9,275 bases of DNA. Source: Cyanobacteria bacterium T3Sed10_344R1. GTDB taxonomy: Bacteria; Cyanobacteriota; Cyanobacteriia; Phormidesmidales; Phormidesmidaceae. The stretch is from the NCBI GenBank assembly GCA_003566335.1, contig PXDR01000508.1, positions 1-9,275 of the forward strand, given 5' to 3'. Shown here one piece after another: positions 1 through 5,633 of the stretch (position 1 is the first letter of the stretch; each line of letters starts with the position of its first letter). The translations under genes and the position numbers were made by a program. The notes beneath the pieces were generated by a model. It saw only the letters and a program-made list of their open reading frames with translations. It was not told where the DNA came from and searched no databases.

Positions 1-36
1 GATAGCGACAAAAATTGCAGCAATCGTCGTAAACCC

Positions 37-66
37 GCCTATTTTTGAGATTCCCGGCCTATTTTT
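37..66 (+). repeat. Direct repeat GCCTATTTTT, 20-bp period
   Basis: The ten bases GCCTATTTTT occur at 37-46 and again at 57-66. Each is preceded by a C-rich stretch (CCC G), and the period is exactly 20 bp. A 20-bp period puts both copies on nearly the same face of the helix, as for a regulator site, but chance cannot be excluded for so short a unit. Confidence 0.5.
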
Positions 67-69
67 CCT

Positions 70-100
70 AGATCGAGCGTACTGAAGATCGGGCGTACTG
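70..100 (+). repeat. Tandem 15-bp direct repeat AGATCGRGCGTACTG
   Basis: AGATCGAGCGTACTG (70-84) is followed by AGATCGGGCGTACTG (86-100). There is one mismatch in 15 positions and the period is 16 bp. The pair ends directly before a possible -10 element (TATCCT, 102-107), which is a typical place for a tandem operator. The binding protein is unknown. Confidence 0.65.
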
Positions 101-107
101 CTATCCT
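99..107 (+). promoter_or_regulatory. Possible extended -10 promoter element for sbcC
   Basis: TG-C-TATCCT fits an extended -10 (TGnTATAAT, four of six in the hexamer). No good -35 hexamer lies 16-18 bp upstream; that space is filled by the tandem repeat 70-100. It would give a leader of about 135 bases. This is a weak call made from position and motif only. Confidence 0.2.
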
Positions 108-247
108 ATTGAGAAGGGATAACTTAAATCCCGGCAAGGTTCGTCAGTTTTCGGCAGTTTGAGTTGCGATCGCAGCAGCAAGTGACCGCCCAATCTGATT
201 TTTCCCCTGATCTTTAAGCGCCATTATGTTTTGGGGCCGGTGCTGAT

Positions 248-3200
248 ATGATTCCCCACCAGTTAACCCTCAAAAACTTCCTCAGCTACCGTCAGGCCAG
301 CCTAGATTTTCGGGGGCTGCATGTGGCCTGTGTCTGCGGCCCTAATGGTGCGGGTAAATCGTCGCTACTAGAAGCCATTGCCTGGGCCGTTTGGGGCCAA
401 AACCGGGGCAGCGTTGAAGACGACGTGATTCACCAAGGGGCGATGGAAGCCCAGGTAATCTTTGAATTTGCCCATCAGCAACAGATCTACAGAATTCTGC
501 GCAGCCGACGCCGCAACCAGGGCAGCGCCCTAGAATTCCAAATTGCCACCCAAACGGGCTTTCGACCCCTAACCCAGCGCGGGATGCGGGCCACCCAGCA
601 GCTAATTTTGCAGCACCTGCGGCTGGACTACGACACGTTCGTCAACTCAGCCTATTTGCGCCAGGGCCGAGCCGATGAGTTCATGCTCAAGCGCCCGGCA
701 GAGCGCAAGCAAATCCTCGCTGACCTGCTGAAACTCGATGGCTATGACCGTCTGGCCGAAAAAGCCAAGGAGCAATCCCGCCAGGCTAAGGCCGAAGTTG
801 CGGTCTTGGAGCGTACCCTGACCAACCTAGAAGCCCAGCTGGCCCAGCGTAGCGCCGTGCAGCAGCAGTGGCAGCAGCTCAACGACCAGCAGGCGGCTCA
901 GCACCAGGCGATCGCAGCCGCCCAAGCCCATCTGGTTCACCGCCGCCAAACCCAGCAGCAGCGCCAAGCCCAGCAGCAGCAGCTCGCCCTAGTTGAGCAA
1001 CAGCAGCAGCACCTCCATCAGGCCGTAGCCCGTACCCAGCAAGCCCTGGATCAGGCGCAGCACACCCAGCAGACCCTGGCCCAGACCTTGGCCGACGCGG
1101 AGGTGATTGAAGCGGGCTATCGCCAGCTCCAGCAGCTCCAGACCCAAGAGCGCCAAGAAACGGAGCGGTTCCAAACCTACCAACAGCTCCAGGCCCAGCG
1201 ACTCCAGGCCCACCAAGCCCAGCAAACGCTCCTCTCCCGCTGCCAAGATCGCCAGCGCCAGATTGAAGCCCAGCTTCAGGCCCATGACCAGCAGGTGCAG
1301 TCAGCCCAACAGGTGCTGCAAAAAGCAGAGGGCATCAACCGAGCGATCGCAGACTTACGCCAAGCCCAAGCCCGCCTCCGGCAGCTCGACCAACGTCAAC
1401 TCCAGGTCACGCCCCTGTTGCAGCGACAGCAGCAGATCCAGCACCAGCTTGACCACACCCAGGCCCACCTCAGCGCCCGACTCGATCACCTGGTCAATAC
1501 CGAGCAGCAGCTCCAGCACCAGCAATCTCAGCAAACCTGCCTCCTGCAAGATGTCGCCCAGGTCACCCACACCCTAGAACACCTGCAGCAACGCCGGGCC
1601 TACCAAGAGCAGGTGCGGGAAAAAGGGCTAGAACGCCGCAGCTTCATGGAGCAGCTCCAGGCCCACCAGCGCAACTTTGAGCAGCAACTGGCCGACCTCG
1701 ACCACAAAGTGCGGCTGTTAAGTCGGCCCAATGCCTGCTGTCCCCTATGCGATCGCCCCCTAGACGACCGCCACTGGCAGCTTGTCCAGACCCGCCACCA
1801 GGCCCAGCAGCGGGAAATCCAAAACGAAATTTGGGTGATTCGCGAACAGCTCGCCGTCTCCGAGCGGGAGATCCAGGTACTGCGCCAAGAGTACCGCGAC
1901 CTCGATGCCGAACTGGCCGAGTACAGTCAAATGCTAGAGCAACGGGGACAGCTCCAGGCCCGGCTGGACAGCAGCGCCGACCTCCAGCAACGGCTGCAAA
2001 CCCTAGAGACCGAACGCACCCAGCTAGAGCGCTGCCTACAAGAGCATCAATACGCCGACGATCTCCACCAAGAGTTGGCTCAAATTACGCAGCAACTAGC
2101 GGCGATTGACTATGACGATCGCAACCATGCCCTGGTGCGGGGTCAAGTTGAACGCCTACGCTGGGCCGAACTGAAGCAGGCGGAACTCAACCAAGCCCAG
2201 CGCCGCCTCGACCAGCTGGCCGCCGCCCGACCCGATTTAGACGCCACCCTTGCCGCCGCTGAAACCGCCCTGGCTGCCGCCGCTCAGTCCCCCGAACAGC
2301 AAGCCCTCGACCAGATTGACCAGCAGTTGGCCACCGTAGACTATCAGCTAGCCCAGCACCAAGCCCTCCGTCAGCAACTCCAATCCGTTCAACCCTTTGC
2401 CCTGCAACACCAGACCCTGGTGCAGGCCCAAACCCAGATGCCCCAAGTCGCGAGCCAAATTGATCAATACCAACAGACCCTAGCTGAACAGCGCCAAGCC
2501 CTAGACCAAGTGACACAGCAGCAGACCCAGCTCCAGCAGCAGTTAGCCAACCTGCCTGACTGTGCCGAGGAAATCACCGCCCTAGAAGCTGACCTCAGCC
2601 AACAGCAGCAGCAGCGAGAGCGAGCCCTCAGTCAGCTGGGGGCACTGCAGCAACAGCTCCAGCAGTTCGAGCAGCAGCAGACAGCCCGAGAACAACAGCA
2701 GCTGGCCCTACACCAAGCCCAGCAACAAGCCCGAGTTCACCAAGAGCTCGCCCAAGCCTTTGGCCGCAACGGCATTCAGGCCCTAATGATCGAAAACCTG
2801 CTGCCCCAACTCGAAGCCGAAGCCAACCGGCTGCTGGCCCGCCTCAGTGATAATCAGCTCCACGTGCAGTTCATTACCCAGCGCCAGGGCCGCAGTCGTC
2901 AAAGCAAATTAATCGATACTCTCGACATTTTAATTGCTGACCCCCAAGGCACCCGCGCCTATGAAACCTACTCCGGGGGCGAAGCCTTTCGGGTAAATTT
3001 TGCGATCCGCCTGGCCCTGGCCCGGCTCTTAGCTCAGCGGGCAGGTACACCGCTGCAAATGCTGATTGTTGATGAAGGATTTGGCACTCAAGATCAGACT
3101 GGCTGTGAGCGACTGATTGCGGCCTTGACCGCGATTTCCCCAGACTTCGCCTGCATTCTCACCGTCACCCACATGCCCCATTTCCGGGAAGCCTTTCAAA

Positions 3201-3256
3201 CCCGGATTGACGTTAGCAAAACCGCCGAAGGCTCACAACTCACCCTCTCAGCCTAA
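248..3256 (+). CDS. sbcC: SbcC-type (Rad50/SMC-like) exonuclease subunit, ATPase
   Basis: Large subunit of an SbcCD/Mre11-Rad50-type complex, an ATP-driven cytoplasmic nuclease machine acting on DNA ends and hairpins; SbcD is not in this window. All marks of the family are visible in 1002 residues: an N-terminal FLSY start and Walker A GPNGAGKS (31-38); Q-loop Gln139 in YLRQGRADEF; a long coiled coil; a zinc-hook CPLC (498-501) at the exact midpoint; a second coiled-coil arm; then a C-terminal lobe from about 835 with signature YSGGE (908-912), Walker B MLIVDE (938-943), D-loop GTQD and switch His975. The arms are extraordinarily rich in Gln (mostly CAG codons) and Ala. Length is normal for cyanobacterial SbcC. 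The start ATG fits the family start; the Shine-Dalgarno is poor (GGGG at 233-236). The gene stands alone and converges on the cyAbrB gene. Confidence 0.93.
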   Translation: MIPHQLTLKNFLSYRQASLDFRGLHVACVCGPNGAGKSSLLEAIAWAVWGQNRGSVEDDVIHQGAMEAQVIFEFAHQQQIYRILRSRRRNQGSALEFQIATQTGFRPLTQRGMRATQQLILQHLRLDYDTFVNSAYLRQGRADEFMLKRPAERKQILADLLKLDGYDRLAEKAKEQSRQAKAEVAVLERTLTNLEAQLAQRSAVQQQWQQLNDQQAAQHQAIAAAQAHLVHRRQTQQQRQAQQQQLALVEQQQQHLHQAVARTQQALDQAQHTQQTLAQTLADAEVIEAGYRQLQQLQTQERQETERFQTYQQLQAQRLQAHQAQQTLLSRCQDRQRQIEAQLQAHDQQVQSAQQVLQKAEGINRAIADLRQAQARLRQLDQRQLQVTPLLQRQQQIQHQLDHTQAHLSARLDHLVNTEQQLQHQQSQQTCLLQDVAQVTHTLEHLQQRRAYQEQVREKGLERRSFMEQLQAHQRNFEQQLADLDHKVRLLSRPNACCPLCDRPLDDRHWQLVQTRHQAQQREIQNEIWVIREQLAVSEREIQVLRQEYRDLDAELAEYSQMLEQRGQLQARLDSSADLQQRLQTLETERTQLERCLQEHQYADDLHQELAQITQQLAAIDYDDRNHALVRGQVERLRWAELKQAELNQAQRRLDQLAAARPDLDATLAAAETALAAAAQSPEQQALDQIDQQLATVDYQLAQHQALRQQLQSVQPFALQHQTLVQAQTQMPQVASQIDQYQQTLAEQRQALDQVTQQQTQLQQQLANLPDCAEEITALEADLSQQQQQRERALSQLGALQQQLQQFEQQQTAREQQQLALHQAQQQARVHQELAQAFGRNGIQALMIENLLPQLEAEANRLLARLSDNQLHVQFITQRQGRSRQSKLIDTLDILIADPQGTRAYETYSGGEAFRVNFAIRLALARLLAQRAGTPLQMLIVDEGFGTQDQTGCERLIAALTAISPDFACILTVTHMPHFREAFQTRIDVSKTAEGSQLTLSA

Positions 3257-3523
3257 ATAGTCCCTAGACAATCTCAGTCAGGTTGGGCTTAGACCAACAG
3301 GTTAGTCAGGCGAGAAAAAAGTAGAGGCAAACGGCAGCAGCTCGGTTCAAGAACATGGCTAATTTAAATCGCTGACTTTATTTCAAGCTGCGATCGCAGT
3401 GAATCAGGCCAGATTTTCACCCAGCCTGTTCCTCACCAAAATCAAACATCCTGAGTCAAAACCATGCCTTATTTAGGCAAGATCAGACTAAACTATAAGG
3501 CTATCGACTCTCAGCCTTATAGT
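3257..3523. other. Convergent intergenic region between sbcC and cyAbrB gene
   Basis: This 267-base gap between two converging genes holds no gene I can support. It contains a HIP1 octamer at 3390-3397 inside the palindrome CTGCGATCGCAG, a small stem (TGCCT/AGGCA, 3465-3479) and most of a perfect 18-bp inverted repeat. No stem is followed by a T-run in either direction, so termination of sbcC is not obvious. Confidence 0.6.
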
Positions 3524-3530
3524 TTAGTCT
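3485..3530. repeat. Perfect 18-bp inverted repeat over cyAbrB stop codon
   Basis: AGACTAAACTATAAGGCT (3485-3502) pairs perfectly with AGCCTTATAGTTTAGTCT (3513-3530) around a 10-base loop. The TAA stop codon of the minus-strand cyAbrB gene (3524-3526) lies inside one arm. There is no T-run on either side, so it is not a classical intrinsic terminator. It may block or end transcription from both converging genes, protect the cyAbrB mRNA 3' end, or be a DNA-binding dyad. Confidence 0.85.
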
Positions 3531-3913
3531 TCCGCCTCGTTGCCCTCACCATCTAGCTGAATCAGGTGAATATGCTTGTAGCCCAGCTTGATTCTGAATT
3601 CAGCTCCAGGCTCTAGACCCATTTGCTTGGTGTAGGCGGCACCCACAATCAGCTGACCATTCTTGTGCACGCTAATCAGGCTGCTGGGTTCGCGACCGCG
3701 ACCGTCCTTCGGCTTTTCTGGATCAAGGATTACCCCCCGAGCCGCCAGCAGTGCATCGTAGAATTCTGCCAAATCGACCCGCACCTTACCGTCTTTGGTG
3801 TGGCGATAATAGCCGCATTCCTTCGCAGTTTCTCGCTTGCTCAGGTGGGCTAGATCTTTAACTTTCTGTAATAGTGCTTTACCCGTCAGGGCGGTTGTTG
3901 CTGTTGCAGCCAT
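3524..3913 (-). CDS. cyAbrB family transcriptional regulator
   Basis: DNA-binding global regulator of the cyanobacterial AbrB family (CalA / cyAbrB1 / cyAbrB2), known for control of carbon and nitrogen metabolism, photosynthesis and toxin or hydrogenase genes. The 129 residues show the family layout: an N-terminal conserved block (LTGKALLQKVKDL at 9-21, RETAKECGYY at 27-36, LAEFYDALLAARG at 48-60), the linker KDGRGREP (69-76), then a C-terminal SpoVT/AbrB swapped-hairpin region (about 80-122) with SVHKNGQ and KLGYKHIHL. In Bacillus AbrB the fold is N-terminal; the C-terminal place is typical of cyanobacteria. The tail is acidic. Whether it belongs to clade 1 or 2 I cannot decide by eye. It starts at an ATG with only a weak GAG as Shine-Dalgarno, and has its own promoter 123 bases or less from the upstream cyclase gene. 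Confidence 0.9.
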   Translation of the reverse strand: MAATATTALTGKALLQKVKDLAHLSKRETAKECGYYRHTKDGKVRVDLAEFYDALLAARGVILDPEKPKDGRGREPSSLISVHKNGQLIVGAAYTKQMGLEPGAEFRIKLGYKHIHLIQLDGEGNEAED

Positions 3914-3952
3914 AGGGACAAACTCAGGGTAAGAACATATATTCGATTTCTA

Positions 3953-3980
3953 ATTGTAGTCTTTTTTATTCAGTTGTAAA
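3953..3980 (-). promoter_or_regulatory. Sigma70-type promoter for cyAbrB gene
   Basis: On the minus strand, TTTACA (3975-3980) and TACAAT (3953-3958) each match consensus at five of six positions and are separated by 16 bp that include an A-run. Transcription would start near 3946, giving a leader of about 33 bases to the ATG at 3913. This is the best promoter in the window, and it implies that the cyAbrB gene can be expressed independently of the cyclase gene upstream. Confidence 0.6.
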
Positions 3981-4036
3981 CAGTCTAGATTCCCAAAACA
4001 AAAACTTTCTTAGCTTAGCCATTTCTGTTGCTAGGG

Positions 4037-5452
4037 CTAAATCTCAGAATGTTTATCAACTAAAAGATAGGTCTGCATTGAGCCTCGTCCTTTTAGATTG
4101 AGACTTCCCTGAGGGACAAAGTGGTAGTCAAACTTCAGCTTTTCATAACTGGCTTGACTGACCTGAATCTGGTTAGCAGTGCCTTGAGACTCCATTCTGC
4201 TAGCGACATTGACCGCATCACCCCACAGGTCATAGCTAAATTTCTTTAGGCCAATCACCCCAGCCACCACTGGGCCACTGTGAATACCAATCCGGAGCTG
4301 AAACGGCCCAGTCCCATCCTGACGATTCAGACTGGCGGCCACCGTCTGCATTGTTAGGGCCATGTCGGCAATGCGGTGGGCCGGTTGGGGAATGGGGTTG
4401 GGCAACCCCCCAACCACCATGTAGGCATCGCCAATCGTTTTGATTTTCTCTAGCCCGAGGGCTTCGGCGGTGCGGTCAAAGGCTGAAAACAGCTGGTTTA
4501 GGGCTTCGACTAAATCCGTGGGCGACACTTTGGCCGCGAGGCCGGTGAAGTCAACAATGTCGGCGAAGAGGATGGTGACATCATCAAATCGGGATGCGAT
4601 CGCACCCGGCATCAGCTTCAACTGCTTGGCAATCGACTCAGGCAAGATGTTCAGCAGCAGTGCCTCTGATTTTTGCTGCTCTTCTCGTAGGGCCAGTTCT
4701 GCCTGTTTGCGATCGCAAATTTCCTGACGAATCTGGCTATACATCTGGCAAAACGCCTGGGTCACCTCCCCCAACTCATCCCGGCGCTTCATGGACGGGG
4801 CATAGAACTGGGGATCTTTGTCTGCCCGAACCGCCGCCCCCGCCTCGATCAAATCATCCCGCAGATACAGAATCGGCAAAATCAACAGCCGCTCCAGCAC
4901 CACAATCGTCCAGAGGGTGACAAACCCCGAAATCAAAATCACCAGCCCGCCAATCCGCAGACCAAACGCCACCAGTTCAGGCCCAACCCCCGACGAATCA
5001 TGGCGCACCACCAGCACATAGCTATCCTGCACATCTTCACTGGGCCAAGCCACGTCATAACGCTGCCCCCCCGCCATCCGCCGCGTCACCGGTTCAGGCC
5101 CCGGCACCTCGCTGGCATCAATCTCCGGCAGTTCCCCAAAGTGGCCCAGCAGTTCCCCCGCTGGGGTATAGAGCGCCAGCCCTAAAATCACTGAATCTGG
5201 ACTAATTCGCTGCTCGGCCTCTACCAGAATTTGATCCGTGGATACCCCGGCCATAGCGTTGTTCTTCACCGTGAACAACACCTCCGACGACACCCGCTGC
5301 AAATCTGCCAGCTTATCCCGCCGTCGCCCAATCACCGCTGGCACAAAGATTGCCGCCTCAATCAGCACAATGCTGAGAAACACCCAAAACACAATCCGCC
5401 GCGACAGCCGCGACTTCAGCAGTCCGACTGACGATTGCAAAATGCCCGCCAT
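4037..5452 (-). CDS. Membrane class III adenylate cyclase with HAMP-like linker
   Basis: Makes cAMP from ATP. The 471 residues start with a signal-anchor helix (about 20-41), an extracytoplasmic sensor region of roughly 120 residues with no family I recognise, a second membrane helix (about 166-187), a HAMP-like linker with RRDELGEVTQAF (223-234), a short coiled coil (about 245-270), and a class III catalytic domain (about 285-470). Catalytic residues are complete: metal Asp298 (FADIVDFT) and Asp342 (KTIGDAYM), base-specifying Lys338 and Asp408 (FSYDLWG), transition-state Asn415 and Arg419 (VNVASRM). Lys plus Asp is the adenylate pattern; guanylate cyclases usually carry Glu plus Cys. It lies 181 bases downstream of a phytochrome-like kinase. 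It has no receiver or GAF domain, so its own periplasmic region or membrane state is the likely input. The start ATG has a good Shine-Dalgarno. Confidence 0.92.
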   Translation of the reverse strand: MAGILQSSVGLLKSRLSRRIVFWVFLSIVLIEAAIFVPAVIGRRRDKLADLQRVSSEVLFTVKNNAMAGVSTDQILVEAEQRISPDSVILGLALYTPAGELLGHFGELPEIDASEVPGPEPVTRRMAGGQRYDVAWPSEDVQDSYVLVVRHDSSGVGPELVAFGLRIGGLVILISGFVTLWTIVVLERLLILPILYLRDDLIEAGAAVRADKDPQFYAPSMKRRDELGEVTQAFCQMYSQIRQEICDRKQAELALREEQQKSEALLLNILPESIAKQLKLMPGAIASRFDDVTILFADIVDFTGLAAKVSPTDLVEALNQLFSAFDRTAEALGLEKIKTIGDAYMVVGGLPNPIPQPAHRIADMALTMQTVAASLNRQDGTGPFQLRIGIHSGPVVAGVIGLKKFSYDLWGDAVNVASRMESQGTANQIQVSQASYEKLKFDYHFVPQGSLNLKGRGSMQTYLLVDKHSEI

Positions 5453-5457
5453 GGTTT

Positions 5458-5463
5458 TCCTCT
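5458..5463 (-). promoter_or_regulatory. Ribosome binding site of adenylate cyclase
   Basis: On the minus strand AGAGGA lies five bases before the ATG at 5452. It is the clearest Shine-Dalgarno in the window and fixes the cyclase start. Confidence 0.65.
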
Positions 5464-5529
5464 TGTTCCACCGGCCTGGATAGTGCCAGCATGTCTCATC
5501 CTACTGGCAACCCCTTGAGCGATCCGGCA

Positions 5530-5553
5530 AGCCGCTGGCAGGCAGCCTCAGCT
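5530..5553. repeat. 24-base near-copy of a segment in the hypothetical gene
   Basis: Bases 5530-5553, in the gap between the kinase and cyclase genes, match 8553-8576 at 22 of 24 positions on the same strand, including an exact 13-mer (GGCAGCCTCAGCT). The second site is inside the coding region of the hypothetical protein (codons for AEAAPQRL). The gap may hold a decayed fragment of a duplicate, or the match may reflect the common CAG/GCC composition. Confidence 0.45.
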
Positions 5554-5562
5554 CCAGCTGAG
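5547..5562. promoter_or_regulatory. Near-perfect dyad CTCAGCT-CC-AGCTGAG upstream of cyclase
   Basis: Seven-base arms CTCAGCT and AGCTGAG are separated by two bases. The dyad lies about 95 bases before the cyclase start and about 70 bases after the kinase stop. No T-run follows on the minus strand, so a protein-binding site is likelier than a terminator. No known consensus is recognised. Confidence 0.35.
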
Positions 5563-5633
5563 CCGATGAGTTAGCCCAGCCAGAACGTCAGGCGCACCCC
5601 CCTAGCCCAGGAATCCGCTTAGAAAAACAGGAT

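Larger units (their letters stand above)
1..247. other. Leader region upstream of sbcC, no gene seen
   Basis: I see no convincing coding region here. The stretch holds two sets of short direct repeats (37-66 and 70-100), a HIP1 octamer at 166-173 and a possible extended -10 element at 99-107. A seven-codon mini-ORF including its stop (226-246, MFWGRC) ends one base before the sbcC start codon. No hairpin followed by a T-run is visible, so I cannot place a terminator for an upstream gene. Confidence 0.6.

Noticed and set aside
989..2516. Several open frames on both strands inside sbcC (for example 1107-1577 + and 2187-2516 -)
   Set aside because: They lie wholly inside a strongly supported ATPase gene. 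Their proteins are low-complexity Ser/Pro/Arg or Leu/Gly shadows of CAG/CAA codons.
840..2760. CAG-rich repeats as a CRISPR or satellite array
   Set aside because: No constant repeat-spacer pattern is present; it is coding sequence for Gln-rich coiled coil in an unbroken frame.
3485..3530. 18-bp inverted repeat as an insertion-sequence or MITE end
   Set aside because: No flanking target-site duplication, no transposase and no second pair of ends are visible.
4037..5452. Guanylate cyclase activity
   Set aside because: The two base-specifying positions are Lys338 and Asp408, the adenylate pair, not Glu and Cys.
4440..5483. Plus-strand open frames opposite the cyclase gene
   Set aside because: The minus frame has all cyclase catalytic residues. 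The plus frames are Ser/Arg/Pro-rich with no recognisable motif and no Shine-Dalgarno.
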